From the NCBI GenBank assembly GCA_946885845.1, contig CAMPHJ010000005.1:1-64000 (forward strand): a stretch of DNA of 64,000 nucleotides, read 5' to 3'. A program made the position numbers and the translations under genes. Source of the DNA: an uncultured Sphingobium sp. Its GTDB lineage: Bacteria > Pseudomonadota > Alphaproteobacteria > Sphingomonadales > Sphingomonadaceae. Below the pieces are notes generated by a model. The model saw only the letters and a program-made list of their open reading frames with translations, searched no databases and had not been told where the DNA came from. Shown here one piece after another: positions 42,768-52,160 of this stretch (its first letter is position 1; each line of letters opens with the position of its first letter).

Positions 42768-44506
42768 TGGGGTCCGGCGTCCGATCCGTCGATGCCCGGC
42801 GCCTGTTCCTGGCGGGGGCCATTGGCCTGACGCTTTGGCTGGGCGCGACCTTCCTGTGGCACGTGACATATCGGCAGGGCATCAGCCTGGCGGTCATCAT
42901 GTTCCTGGATCAGGATTTTCCCGCACTGCTGGGCGGGCTGCTGCTGCTGACGCTGGCCGCGCCCTTCGCCGGGGGCATGGGTTTTCGCCTGCCCGCGCCA
43001 CGCGCGCGCATCATCGTGCCCCTGATCATGCTGTTCGGCTTGGTCGCCTGGGCCGGACATTATTGGCTGTTCCAGGATTATGCGATCTCCCGCGATGAAG
43101 AGGTCGCCCGTTTTGCCGCCGCCTATATGCGTGAAGGGCTGTTGGCACGCCCGATCCCACCGGAATGGGAACCCTATCGCCGGGCGATCATGCCCGAATT
43201 CTTCTCTCCCTTTGGCGCGGCGGATTATTGGACGGCGGCCTATCTGCCGGTGAACAGCGCCATCCAGGCAATGTTCTGGCAATTGGGCGATCCCAACATG
43301 GCGGGACCGGCGCTGCTGATCGCGGGGCTGTTCGCCCTGTGGAGGGTCGCGCTTCACCTGTTCCCCACGCGCCCCGACGCGGTGTGGGTGACCATGCTGC
43401 TCGCTCTGTCATCCGCTCAGCTGTGGGTGACGGCCATGACACCCTACGCCATGACCGGGCATTTCGCGCTCAACATGGTGTGGCTGGCGCTTGTGCTGCG
43501 CGGCGGCGTGATCGGGCATGTCAGCGCGGGCGCAGTCGCGTTGGTGGCGGCGGGCCTGCACCAATGGCATTTCCCGCCCATCTTCATCGCGCCTTTCATC
43601 CTGTGGATGCTGCTGGCGCGGCGTTGGACGGCGGCGGCGTTCCACGTCATCGTGCTGGTGGCGATCGTCATCGTCTGGGCAAAGCTGTGGCCCGGATTTC
43701 TGGTGGAACTATTGGGGCCGCCGTCCGACATTCGTCCTTCGGCGGGGGTGGCGGACAAGGTCGGCAGCCTGTTCGAACGGCTCGGCGACCGATGGCAACC
43801 CTTGGTGAACCTCAGCCGGTTTGCCGCGTGGAACAATATTTTGATGGTGCCGCTCGCCACGCTGGGCGTGTTCGCGATGCAATGGCGGCGGGCGATCAGG
43901 GGGCGGGAAATCGCCTTGCCGCTCGCCCTGGGCTGTTTTGCAGGCTGCGGGCTCGCGCTGGCGCAGGGTTATGGCTGGGGTTTTCGCTATGCCCATGGCT
44001 TTATCGGGCCGTTCTGCCTGCTGGCCGGACTGGGCTGGGCGCACTTTCGTCCGGCGGCGATGCGGCCGATCTTCATCGGTCTGGGCGTCACCTTGGTGGC
44101 CAGCGCCTATCTGGTCTGGCGGACCCATGTCTTTGTCGCGCCCTACGCCGCCAGCCACCGTATGATCGACGCATCGCAGGCCGACGTGGTGCTGGTTGAT
44201 CCGCGTGGCGGCCTGTATGTGACGGATCTGGTGCGGGGCCGCAACGGCGTTCCGGGGCGGCCCATGGTCATCAACCTGGCCATGTTGACGCTGGATCAGG
44301 TGGATCAGCTATGTGAAAAATATGTGGTGGAACTGTTCGATCGCGCTGAATTCCGTCCGCTGGGTATTCCTTTGGCGCGCTGGAACCTTGGCAGGATGGA
44401 TGCGCTGCGGGCACATATGAAGGAAGTCGGCTGCGACAGCCCTGTGCTGCCGCCTTTGCCCGAAACGATGGAGGACGCGTTCAACGCTTCGGGGGATGTG
44501 CTCTGA
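42767..44506 (+). CDS. Large integral membrane protein, GT-C glycosyltransferase-like
   Basis: A 579-residue protein with roughly eleven or twelve hydrophobic helices up to about residue 460 and a ~115-residue C-terminal soluble part. In the loop after an early helix it has YAISRDEEVARFAAAYM, with Asp110-Glu111 in the place where GT-C enzymes keep their catalytic acid pair. No close named family is recognised. It ends the exopolysaccharide operon and starts with a TGATG overlap, so it is either a lipid-linked sugar transferase or the missing polymerase (Wzy-like). Both are inferences. Confidence 0.65.
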   Translation: MGSGVRSVDARRLFLAGAIGLTLWLGATFLWHVTYRQGISLAVIMFLDQDFPALLGGLLLLTLAAPFAGGMGFRLPAPRARIIVPLIMLFGLVAWAGHYWLFQDYAISRDEEVARFAAAYMREGLLARPIPPEWEPYRRAIMPEFFSPFGAADYWTAAYLPVNSAIQAMFWQLGDPNMAGPALLIAGLFALWRVALHLFPTRPDAVWVTMLLALSSAQLWVTAMTPYAMTGHFALNMVWLALVLRGGVIGHVSAGAVALVAAGLHQWHFPPIFIAPFILWMLLARRWTAAAFHVIVLVAIVIVWAKLWPGFLVELLGPPSDIRPSAGVADKVGSLFERLGDRWQPLVNLSRFAAWNNILMVPLATLGVFAMQWRRAIRGREIALPLALGCFAGCGLALAQGYGWGFRYAHGFIGPFCLLAGLGWAHFRPAAMRPIFIGLGVTLVASAYLVWRTHVFVAPYAASHRMIDASQADVVLVDPRGGLYVTDLVRGRNGVPGRPMVINLAMLTLDQVDQLCEKYVVELFDRAEFRPLGIPLARWNLGRMDALRAHMKEVGCDSPVLPPLPETMEDAFNASGDVL

Positions 44507-44527
44507 CCTTGGCGGGGACGGTCAGCG

Positions 44528-46222
44528 TCAGGGTTTGACGCCCTTCATATAGACCCGCTTTCCGCCGATCCATGTTTCCAGCACCTGTGTGGCCCGGATA
44601 TCGGCTGGGCGGCTCACCGAAATATCGCGGTCGATGATGACGAAGTCCGCGCGCTGGCCCGGTATCAGGCTGCCGAACCGTTTTTCGGCAAAGCCCGCAA
44701 ATGCCGCCTGCCGGGTATAGCCGTCCAGCGCCGCTTCGAAGCTGACGCGCTGCTGCGGCGTCCAGCCACCGGTCGGCTGGCCTGCGCCATCCTCCCGGCT
44801 CATCGCGACCGCCATGCCGACGAAAGGATTGGGCGTTTCGGTCGGTACATCCGACCCGAACGTCAGGGGAACGCGATTGTCCAGCATCGCCTTCCAGGCA
44901 TAAGCGCCGTTGATCCGCGCTTCGCCCAGCCGGGCCGTCGCCATGCGCCTGTCGGCCACAGCGCGCGCGGGCTGCATCGACGCGACGATGCCGTTCTGGC
45001 CAAATCGTGGCAGGTCCGAAGGATCGACGATCTGCGCCTGTTCGATGCGCCAGCGCCGGTCGCCCTTATAGGTTTGGCCCAGTTCAGTGATGGCGTCCAG
45101 CAGCTCGCTGTTCGCCGCATCGCCGACCGCATCGACCGCGATCTGGAAATTGTCCATCGCCGCCCGGCTCATCATGTTGCGCAGCTGGGTGGACGGGATC
45201 AGTTCCATTCCGCGCTGGCCGGGCGCGTCGGCATAGCCAGTCTTCAGCCATGCCCCGCGCGATGCCAGTGCGCCGTCCAGAACCAGGTTCAGGCCACCCA
45301 TCCGCAGATGATCGTCATATAGCCAGGGCGTCGGCTCCGGCCCGGCGATCATCACCATATTCTCCAGGCCCAGCGCATAGGAAATGATCCGCACGCGCAG
45401 AGCGCCCCGATCGGCCGACCGTCGGAACGCCTGCCAATCCTCGATGCTGGTGCCCATGTCAGCAATGCCGGTCACACCGTTCGCCAGCAGCGCCTGCTGC
45501 GCCTTTTCCAGCGCGATGTCCCTGTCCTTGGGCGCTGGCGGTGGAGCGGCCTTTTGTATCAGGTCCATCGCCTTGTCGACGAACAGGCCAGACGGCTTTC
45601 CACCCGCCATTTCGATCCGCCCGCCGGGGGGCGCCTTGGCCGTGGCCGTGACGTTGGCGGCGCGCATCGCCAGGCTGTTGGCCCAACCGGCATGACCGTC
45701 GGCATGCTCCAGCCACACTGGCACGTCACTGACTGCTGCATCCAGGTCGGCTGCGGTCGGGAAGCGGCCCAGTCCCCAGCTTTCCTGGTTCCATCCTGTC
45801 CCGATAATCCATTTGCGCGCGGGATTGGCGGCGGCATAGGCTCTGATCCTTGCCTGCGCCTCCGCCAGTGATCCTGTGCCCGACAGGTCCAGCGTGATGA
45901 ACGCCAGGCCCATGTCCATGACATGGCCATGGGCATCGATCAGTCCGGGGATCAGCGTCTTTCCTGCCCCATCCAGCTTGAAATCGGGTCCCTTGGGCCA
46001 GGATTCCCCTTTTTTCAGCTTCTTCTTGCGCGGCGGGTCCTCATAACGGCCCGGCAGCAGTTTTTCGACCTTGCCCTCATCATCGATCAGCAGCGCGCGA
46101 AAGCGCACGACCTTCCCACTCGCGTCCAGCGCGATGCCGTTCACATTGTCGATCACCCCGGACGCCATGGCGGGGACGGGAAGCGCGAGTGCGGCCAGCG
46201 CCGCCAGCAGCCTTTGCCTCAT
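44528..46222 (-). CDS. Secreted YtcJ-type amidohydrolase
   Basis: A 564-residue metal-dependent hydrolase of the amidohydrolase superfamily, YtcJ/AepA-like. A signal peptide of about 20 residues (cleavage near AMA-S) predicts export to the periplasm. The metal site is LIPGLIDAHGHVMDMG near residue 95, with GTGWNQESWG, WLEHADGHAGWANSLAM, the LTFGSDVPTE Asp motif and the C-terminal IPGQRADFVIIDRD. The substrate is unknown. It follows a beta-hydroxyacid dehydrogenase gene with an ATGA overlap. Confidence 0.9.
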   Translation of the reverse strand: MRQRLLAALAALALPVPAMASGVIDNVNGIALDASGKVVRFRALLIDDEGKVEKLLPGRYEDPPRKKKLKKGESWPKGPDFKLDGAGKTLIPGLIDAHGHVMDMGLAFITLDLSGTGSLAEAQARIRAYAAANPARKWIIGTGWNQESWGLGRFPTAADLDAAVSDVPVWLEHADGHAGWANSLAMRAANVTATAKAPPGGRIEMAGGKPSGLFVDKAMDLIQKAAPPPAPKDRDIALEKAQQALLANGVTGIADMGTSIEDWQAFRRSADRGALRVRIISYALGLENMVMIAGPEPTPWLYDDHLRMGGLNLVLDGALASRGAWLKTGYADAPGQRGMELIPSTQLRNMMSRAAMDNFQIAVDAVGDAANSELLDAITELGQTYKGDRRWRIEQAQIVDPSDLPRFGQNGIVASMQPARAVADRRMATARLGEARINGAYAWKAMLDNRVPLTFGSDVPTETPNPFVGMAVAMSREDGAGQPTGGWTPQQRVSFEAALDGYTRQAAFAGFAEKRFGSLIPGQRADFVIIDRDISVSRPADIRATQVLETWIGGKRVYMKGVKP

Positions 46223-47088
46223 GCGCGCGTGATCCGCCGCACCAGCGCGCTCGTATCCTGCCGGTTGCCGCCCATCGCCTGCACGTCGGCGTAGAACTGA
46301 TCGACCAGCGCGGTGACGGGCAGGGTCGACCCATTGGCGCGCGCTTCTTCCAGCGCCAGCCCCAGGTCCTTCCTCATCCAGTCCACGGCAAATCCGAAAT
46401 CGAAACTATCCTGCGCCATCGTCTTCCAGCGATTGTCCATCTGCCAGCTTTGCGCCGCGCCGCCGGAAATGGCCTCGAACACCTTATCCAGGTCCAACTC
46501 GGCGGCCTGCGCGAAACGCATGGCCTCCGCCAGACCCTGCACCACGCCTGCAATGCAGATCTGGTTCACCATCTTGGTCGTCTGCCCCGCGCCAGCCGTG
46601 CCCACATGGACGATCCGCGCGGCATATGTCTGCATCACGATACTTGCCGCATCCACGGCCGGGGCGGTGCCGCCGCACATGATGGACAGCTTGCCATTTT
46701 CCGCGCCTGCCTGCCCGCCGGACACCGGGGCATCGACGCAGTGTAGGCCCAGGCTCTCACCCTCGACAAACAACTGCCGCGCGATCCGGGCCGAAACGGT
46801 CGTGTGGTCGATGAACAGGCCGCCCGGCTTCATGGTGCGAAACGCGCCCTCGCGGCCCATCGTTACCTGCGACAGGTCATCGTCCGTGCCGACGCAACTG
46901 ATGACGATTTCCGCTTCTTCCGCCGCCTTGGCCGGGCTGACCGCGACCTCCCCGCCATACAGCTCGGCCCAGCGTTTCGCCTTGCCGATCGAACGGTTGT
47001 ATACGGTAAGGCTGTGTCCTGCCCGCGCCAGATGCCCGGCAACCGGACCACCCATGACACCCAGGCCTATAAAAGCGATATTAGCCAT
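46219..47088 (-). CDS. NAD(P)-dependent beta-hydroxyacid dehydrogenase (3-hydroxyisobutyrate dehydrogenase-like)
   Basis: A 289-residue oxidoreductase of the beta-hydroxyacid dehydrogenase family (MmsB, GarR, YihU and relatives). It has the dinucleotide motif FIGLGVMGGPVAGHLARAGH, the substrate motif DAPVSGGQAGAENGKLSIMCGG, and the catalytic lysine region GAGQTTKMVNQICIAG. Which hydroxyacid it uses is not deducible. The gene is divergent from ilvA across 98 bases and overlaps the amidohydrolase start downstream, suggesting one transcript for both. Confidence 0.92.
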   Translation of the reverse strand: MANIAFIGLGVMGGPVAGHLARAGHSLTVYNRSIGKAKRWAELYGGEVAVSPAKAAEEAEIVISCVGTDDDLSQVTMGREGAFRTMKPGGLFIDHTTVSARIARQLFVEGESLGLHCVDAPVSGGQAGAENGKLSIMCGGTAPAVDAASIVMQTYAARIVHVGTAGAGQTTKMVNQICIAGVVQGLAEAMRFAQAAELDLDKVFEAISGGAAQSWQMDNRWKTMAQDSFDFGFAVDWMRKDLGLALEEARANGSTLPVTALVDQFYADVQAMGGNRQDTSALVRRITRA

Positions 47089-47186
47089 ATGCCTCGTACA
47101 TGTAAACGCGCACCCCCGCCGCCATAGGGACAGTTTTCAGTGAGGGCCAGTTTCTTCGGAACTAAATTTCCGCTAGGGGGCAACCC

Positions 47187-48434
47187 ATGAACACCTTGAG
47201 CAAGATCGAAGGCGCTTTGCCGCTGCCTGTTACCGTCGACGACATATTGGCGGCACGCGTGCGGATTTCGGGTGCAGTAGTGCATACGCCCACGCTGATC
47301 AGCCAGACATTGTCGACGATGCTGGGCTGCAAGGTCTATCTGAAGTTTGAAAATCTTCAGTTCACTGCGGCTTACAAGGAACGCGGCGCCTTGAACCGGC
47401 TTCTCCAGCTGGACGAAGATGCGAAGCGGACGGGCGTGATCGCGGCTTCGGCAGGGAACCATGCGCAGGGTCTGGCTTATCATGGCCGTCGCCTGGGCGT
47501 CCCCGTCACCATTGTCATGCCGAAGACTACGCCGACGGTGAAGGTTACGCAAACCCAGGGGCATGGCGCGACTGTCGTGCTGCACGGTGAAAAATTCGAT
47601 GACGCCAACACCTATGCGCGTCAGCTGGCGAAGGATCAGGGGCTGACCTTCGTCCACCCCTTTGACGAACCAGACATCATCGCTGGGCAGGGCACCGTCG
47701 CGCTCGAAATGCTGGAGGACGCGCCGGAAATCGACACGCTGGTCATCCCCATCGGTGGCGGCGGCCTGTTTTCGGGCATGGCGACCGCAGCGAAGGCGAT
47801 GAAGCCTGATATCTGCGTCTATGGGGTGCAGGCGGACCTTTATCCGTCGATGTATAGCCATATCAAAGGCGCGAAGTTGCCCTGCGATGGCGACACGCTG
47901 GCCGAGGGCATCGCTGTCAAGGAGCCTGGCGAACTTACCCGGCGGATTGTCGAACGTTTTGCCGACGACGTGCTGCTTGTCAGCGAGCGTGATTTGGAAG
48001 AAGCAGTCAGTCTATTGCTGCAGATTGAAAAGACTGTGGTGGAAGGCGCTGGCGCGGCTGGGCTTGCCGCCTTGCTGACGCATAAGGAATTGTTTGCCGG
48101 GCGCAATGTCGGGCTGGTCCTGACCGGGGGCAATATCGACACGCGGTTGCTGGCCAATGTCCTGTTGCGGGACCTAGCCCGTTCCGGGCGGCTGGCGCGG
48201 CTGCGCATCATCCTTCAGGACCGTCCGGGCGCGCTGTTCCATGTTGCGCGGATTTTCGACCAGGAGGCGGTCAATATATTGGAGCTGTCGCATCAGCGCA
48301 TCTTCACCAACCTGCCCGCCAAGGGGTTGAGCCTGGACGTCGAGTGCGAAACGCGCGACGGCGATCATCTGGACCGGCTGCTCGCGGCGTTGCGGGAAGC
48401 GGGCTATGAAGTGGCGCCGATCGAGGTTGCTTGA
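47187..48434 (+). CDS. ilvA: Threonine ammonia-lyase (threonine dehydratase)
   Basis: A 415-residue fold-II PLP enzyme that deaminates threonine to 2-oxobutanoate, the entry step of isoleucine synthesis. Lys64 in FTAAYKERGALNRL binds PLP, and SAGNHAQGLAYHG and the IPIGGGGLFSGMA phosphate loop are intact. A single C-terminal ACT-like domain (residues ~335-415, RLRIILQDRPGALFHVARIF) is present, so length matches the shorter catabolic/biosynthetic type and not the two-ACT E. coli IlvA. AGGGGG precedes the ATG. Confidence 0.93.
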   Translation: MNTLSKIEGALPLPVTVDDILAARVRISGAVVHTPTLISQTLSTMLGCKVYLKFENLQFTAAYKERGALNRLLQLDEDAKRTGVIAASAGNHAQGLAYHGRRLGVPVTIVMPKTTPTVKVTQTQGHGATVVLHGEKFDDANTYARQLAKDQGLTFVHPFDEPDIIAGQGTVALEMLEDAPEIDTLVIPIGGGGLFSGMATAAKAMKPDICVYGVQADLYPSMYSHIKGAKLPCDGDTLAEGIAVKEPGELTRRIVERFADDVLLVSERDLEEAVSLLLQIEKTVVEGAGAAGLAALLTHKELFAGRNVGLVLTGGNIDTRLLANVLLRDLARSGRLARLRIILQDRPGALFHVARIFDQEAVNILELSHQRIFTNLPAKGLSLDVECETRDGDHLDRLLAALREAGYEVAPIEVA

Positions 48435-48551
48435 CCGGCGAACTTCGGGTGATCGGATTTTCGTGGTAAATGTCCTTTTCACAGACGGCGGGGGGCGGCA
48501 TAGTTGCCCCATGATTCAAGCATCACGCAGGGTCGGGACGGAGATAGTGGC

Positions 48552-49370
48552 GTGACCGCACCTTTTCGCTTTCCACGTTTCTTCGTGACCAATCCCAGCC
48601 CCTGCCCCTATCTGCCGGGGCGCAGTGAGCGCAAGGTTTTCACCGAGCTGAACGGGGACAATGCGTCGGAACTGAACGACGCGCTGGGCCGCATCGGATT
48701 TCGCCGCAGCCAGAATGTCGCTTATCGACCCAGCTGCGCGGATTGTTCGGCCTGCGTGTCGGTCCGTGTCGTAGCGGATCAGTTTGAGCCTAATGCAAGT
48801 CAGCGCAAGCTGATCCGCCGTAACAGCGATTTGGTCGTCACCGCGTGCAAGCCCTGGTCGACCGAGGAGCAGTTCGAACTGCTGCAGCGTTATTTGCGCG
48901 CGCGTCATCCGGGCGGCGGCATGACCGAGATGGATGAGATGGATTTCGCCGACATGGTCGAACAGACCCCGGTGGAAAGTCATGTCGTCGAATATCGCGA
49001 GCCGGGTGAAAATGGTCGTCCCGGCAAGCTGGTTGGGGCCTGCCTTACCGACCGGCAGGGGGATGGGCTGTCGATGATCTACAGCTTTTTCGATACCGAG
49101 CTGGAGCATCGCAAGGGGCTGGGCAACTACATCATCATGGACCATATCCTGCGGTCGGCCAAAGCGGGGCTGTCCTATGTCTATCTCGGTTATTGGGTCG
49201 AGGGGTCGCAGCGGATGCAGTATAAGGTCCGCTATCACCCGTTGGAAATGCTGAGCCGCAGCGGTTGGGTAAGGTTCGATCCGCAGCAACAGGCGCAAGC
49301 GATCCGCAGCGCCGTATCTCGTGACGAGCCGCCGCTGCCGATCGAGCTGGGCGGAATTTTCAGGAAGTAA
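48552..49370 (+). CDS. bpt: Aspartate/glutamate leucyltransferase Bpt
   Basis: Bpt attaches leucine from Leu-tRNA to proteins with N-terminal Asp or Glu, marking them for ClpAP degradation by the N-degron pathway. The 272-residue protein is related to eukaryotic Ate1 and shows [58 protein letters not shown] and [22 protein letters not shown]. The start is GTG 48552 with GGAG about nine bases before; an upstream TTG (48504) would add a stretch with no family match. Confidence 0.93.
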   Translation: MTAPFRFPRFFVTNPSPCPYLPGRSERKVFTELNGDNASELNDALGRIGFRRSQNVAYRPSCADCSACVSVRVVADQFEPNASQRKLIRRNSDLVVTACKPWSTEEQFELLQRYLRARHPGGGMTEMDEMDFADMVEQTPVESHVVEYREPGENGRPGKLVGACLTDRQGDGLSMIYSFFDTELEHRKGLGNYIIMDHILRSAKAGLSYVYLGYWVEGSQRMQYKVRYHPLEMLSRSGWVRFDPQQQAQAIRSAVSRDEPPLPIELGGIFRK

Positions 49371-49489
49371 ATCCCGTCACGTGACCGCTGGTTTTCATTC
49401 GTACACTGTCAGGTGCAGGGCGGTGTAATCAGCCGATCGGGCGAAATTAAAAGGTAGCCCTTCCTTCGCGACCGGCTGTGCCGTCCAAC

Positions 49490-50320
49490 TTACTTGCAGT
49501 TGCAGTCCCGGTGGGCCTTCCCCTTTGCATGGCGACGCGGCGCGGCTTTGCTGGTGACATAGGTGCGGGTCGTGGTCATCACCGGCTGAACGACGACAGT
49601 CGTGGTGGTCGGCCCCGGATAATAATAGCCATTGGCATAATAGCCCGGCGCGTGCGTGGTCGTGACCCTGGGGTGACCCGGGCCTTCGTGATGCGTCACG
49701 TGCGGAGCGGATGCGTAAGGCGGGGCGTCATAGTCGGCGCCATAGTTGCTGCGCGCCTCTCCTTCGAAGCGCCCTTCATATTCGCCGCTGTAGGTTTGCC
49801 CTTTTTCGTCTCGCCAAGTGCCGGTCCAGCGGCCTTCATATTCGTGAGGGGGCGGGCCGCCAGGCATGGTGACGTCATCGTCGTAGTCGGCTCCATAAGG
49901 CGGATCGGACCGGTCGTCCTGGTCCCACCGGACATCGCTGCGATGGTCCCGGACCCGACCGTCGCGGTCAGTCATCACCGCGTCGTCATAGTAACGCGAC
50001 CAGCGATATCCGGCCGCTGGGACTGGCAAGCCATAGGCGCTGTAATTGCCGATATGATATGTCGGGCTGACCCAGTAAGTGGGCAGCACATAACCGATAA
50101 CAGGACGTCGATAGGCTCCCCAACCACCCGGCGCGCGCCAGCCGGCGAACCAGCGGCCCTGAACACGCGGACGCCAGCGATGGACGGCCCGGCCCGAAAA
50201 GCCGCCCTTGCCCATCATCGCCAGCGCTGGGCCAGCAGGGGTCGCTTTGCCCGCTGTCGCCGCACCACTGAGTCCCAGCGTCAGTCCCGCTCCCGCCAGC
50301 ATGATGCTCCAGATTCGCAT
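49490..50320 (-). CDS. RcnB-like exported protein
   Basis: A 276-residue protein with a signal peptide (cleavage near ATAG). The middle matches the RcnB domain, known from nickel/cobalt homeostasis: YVLPTYWVSPTYHIGNYSAYGLPVPAAGYRWSRYYDDAVMTDRDGRVRD. The C-terminal part is rich in Tyr, Pro, Asp and His, includes a GRWTGTWRDEKGQTYSGEYEGRFEGE repeat-like stretch, and ends in a basic CNC tail. Metal sensing is only a family association; many alphaproteobacterial members have no proven role. It is convergent with bpt. Confidence 0.72.
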   Translation of the reverse strand: MRIWSIMLAGAGLTLGLSGAATAGKATPAGPALAMMGKGGFSGRAVHRWRPRVQGRWFAGWRAPGGWGAYRRPVIGYVLPTYWVSPTYHIGNYSAYGLPVPAAGYRWSRYYDDAVMTDRDGRVRDHRSDVRWDQDDRSDPPYGADYDDDVTMPGGPPPHEYEGRWTGTWRDEKGQTYSGEYEGRFEGEARSNYGADYDAPPYASAPHVTHHEGPGHPRVTTTHAPGYYANGYYYPGPTTTTVVVQPVMTTTRTYVTSKAAPRRHAKGKAHRDCNCK

Positions 50321-50419
50321 GGTTCACTCCCCGTCATATCGGGCGGACGTCAGCCCGCGCGCAGTTAAGGGCTTGTTTAGCATGGCGATCCGCATCGATC
50401 CACGCGACGCAGCGGCGTT

Positions 50420-50440
50420 CCTGTCCCGAATCGGGGCAGG
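50420..50440 (-). terminator. Hairpin after the fRMsr gene
   Basis: CCTGTCCCGA and TCGGGGCAGG (50420-50440) form a 10-bp stem with one G-U pair and a minimal loop, six bases past the leftward gene ending at 50447. There is no T-run, so terminator function is tentative. Confidence 0.4.
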
Positions 50441-50446
50441 GAGCGG

Positions 50447-50932
50447 TCAGGCGACGCGCGGAGCAATCCGCTTTACTAGCGCTTCCAGACCAGCTTGATC
50501 GGCAGCATCGAAGCGCCCGGTCGTGGGGCTGTCCAGGTCAAGCACGGCCACCACCTGTCCATTCAGCGCCACCGGGATCACGATTTCCGCAGCACTGGCC
50601 ACATCGCAGGCAATATGTCCGGGGAAGGCGTGGACGTCGTCTACCAGTTGGGTTTTACTTGATGCCGCCGCCGTCCCGCACACGCCGCGTCCTAGAGGAA
50701 TGCGGATGCAGGCCGCCTTGCCTTGAAATGGCCCAAGCACCAGTTCGTCCCCAACCATCCGGTAAAAGCCCGCCCAGTTGAGGTCCGGTAGAAACTGCCA
50801 GATGAGCGCGGCAACATTGGCCATGTTGGCGATGGCGTCCGATTCGTCCCGCGTGATGGCATCAGCGGCCGCAATCAGGTCGGCATAGATTGCGGACTTT
50901 TCTGCGTCGGGCGAGGGCGAGAAATCGAACAT
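50447..50932 (-). CDS. Free methionine-(R)-sulfoxide reductase (GAF domain)
   Basis: A 161-residue single GAF-domain enzyme of the fRMsr family, which reduces free methionine-R-sulfoxide using thioredoxin. The three functional cysteines are visible in GKAACIRIPLGRGVCGTAA and HIACDVAS, and the core NWAGFYRMVGDELVLGPFQG and VLDLDSPTTGRFDAAD are intact. Start options are ATG 50932 (MFDFS) or 50941; MFDFS is the usual N-terminus. It follows arfB on the same strand and may use the TrxB system encoded elsewhere in the window. Confidence 0.9.
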   Translation of the reverse strand: MFDFSPSPDAEKSAIYADLIAAADAITRDESDAIANMANVAALIWQFLPDLNWAGFYRMVGDELVLGPFQGKAACIRIPLGRGVCGTAAASSKTQLVDDVHAFPGHIACDVASAAEIVIPVALNGQVVAVLDLDSPTTGRFDAADQAGLEALVKRIAPRVA

Positions 50933-50984
50933 GGGTGGCATATAGAGGGGGTCGCCTGCATCGGCCAACCCGCATGCCTGAATT

Positions 50985-51410
50985 CTAGTCGAATTTTACG
51001 CGGCCCCGGCCCTGTTTCACAGAACTTCGCGCCTTCTTGGCGTCGACACGGCGCGCCTTGGCGGCTTTACCGGGCTTGGTTGCCTTTCGCGCCTTGGGGA
51101 CGATGGTGGCTTCACGGATCAGTTCGATCAGTCGCGCCAGTACTTCCTGCCGGTTCAGAAGCTGGGAGCGGGACCCTTCCGACCGCAGGATCAGGACCCC
51201 GTCCATTGTCATTCGGCGGCCAGCGATCCCGGCCAGCCGTTGCTTGACGGCTTCGGGCAGGGATGGGCTGTTCGCAACATCGAACCGAAGCTGCACCGCG
51301 CTGTCAGTGGTATTCACATGCTGGCCGCCAGCGCCCGTTGAGCGAACGAAGCTTTCAGACAGTTCGTCCGCGTCAATCGATATTGAACGAGTGATGGGGA
51401 TGAGCGGCAA
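50985..51410 (-). CDS. arfB: Alternative ribosome-rescue factor ArfB
   Basis: ArfB (YaeJ) is a release-factor-like peptidyl-tRNA hydrolase that frees stalled ribosomes lacking a stop codon. The 141-residue protein has the catalytic GGQ in VRSTGAGGQHVNTTDSAVQLRFD and a basic, Lys-rich C-terminal tail (KARKATKPGKAAKARR) that enters the empty mRNA channel. The start is TTG 51410, five bases after the RluA-type gene stop; no ATG lies upstream of the GGQ in frame. Confidence 0.94.
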   Translation of the reverse strand: MPLIPITRSISIDADELSESFVRSTGAGGQHVNTTDSAVQLRFDVANSPSLPEAVKQRLAGIAGRRMTMDGVLILRSEGSRSQLLNRQEVLARLIELIREATIVPKARKATKPGKAAKARRVDAKKARSSVKQGRGRVKFD

Positions 51411-51415
51411 AGGCG

Positions 51416-52093
51416 CTACACCCCCGCTTCATCCAGATATTCGGGGCCGAACCCGGCAGCAGCGAAGCTGTCCGGCAGAGGGGCGGTCGCTTCGACAGGA
51501 GGCTTTGCTCCGCGCGGAATGCTGAGAAAGCGGCTATGCAGCATCATCGGCCCGGCACCATCTCCATAGACGGGATCTCCTGCGATGCTGATGCCCAGGC
51601 CGTGGAGGGCATGGCTGCGGATTTGATGCGTCCGGCCCGTCCGGGGCGTGAACAGAATGAGCGAACGCCCATTTTTCTCCGCGAGCATACGCCATTCGGT
51701 CATTGCCGCCTTACCGTCGCTGGCGGCGATCATCCGCCATCCTTCCGCCGCGCTGCTGACCTTCTTCAGCGGCAGGTCGATAGTGCCGCTGGGTTGATCC
51801 GGTACGCCTTCCAATATGGCGACATAGCGTTTGGTGACGGTGCCTGCTTCAAATTCGGCCGCGTAGCGTTTGTGCGCCTTTGGATTTCGGGCGAGGGCGA
51901 GGCAGCCGCTCGTATCGCGGTCCAACCGATGCACAGGCAGCGGCCAGCGCTGGAATCCAAAGGTCAGCGACGATAGATGATTTTCAAGGCTGAGCGATCC
52001 GTCGCGCGGCGCATCCACCGGCAAGCCAGAGGGCTTGTCCAGGATAATGGCTTCGCCATCGATGAACAGGACGCGATCGTGAAGCAGGGTCAA
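51416..52093 (-). CDS. RluA-family pseudouridine synthase
   Basis: An enzyme converting uridine to pseudouridine in rRNA or tRNA. It has LFIDGEAIILDKPSGLPVD, the catalytic motif HRLDRDTSGCLALARN with Asp, TKRYVAILEG, and PRTGRTHQIRSHALHGLG. TTG 52093 gives the usual short N-terminus (225 residues, MTLLHDRVLF). The frame is open to ATG 52162, which would overlap the divergent acyltransferase start and has no ribosome site. It heads a leftward group with arfB and the fRMsr gene. Confidence 0.86.
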   Translation of the reverse strand: MTLLHDRVLFIDGEAIILDKPSGLPVDAPRDGSLSLENHLSSLTFGFQRWPLPVHRLDRDTSGCLALARNPKAHKRYAAEFEAGTVTKRYVAILEGVPDQPSGTIDLPLKKVSSAAEGWRMIAASDGKAAMTEWRMLAEKNGRSLILFTPRTGRTHQIRSHALHGLGISIAGDPVYGDGAGPMMLHSRFLSIPRGAKPPVEATAPLPDSFAAAGFGPEYLDEAGV

Positions 52094-52160
52094 GGATGAT
52101 AATCCAACAGAAAGGGATGATGATTGACGGTTCTGCGGCTTCCTATAGGGCGTCAAAGCC

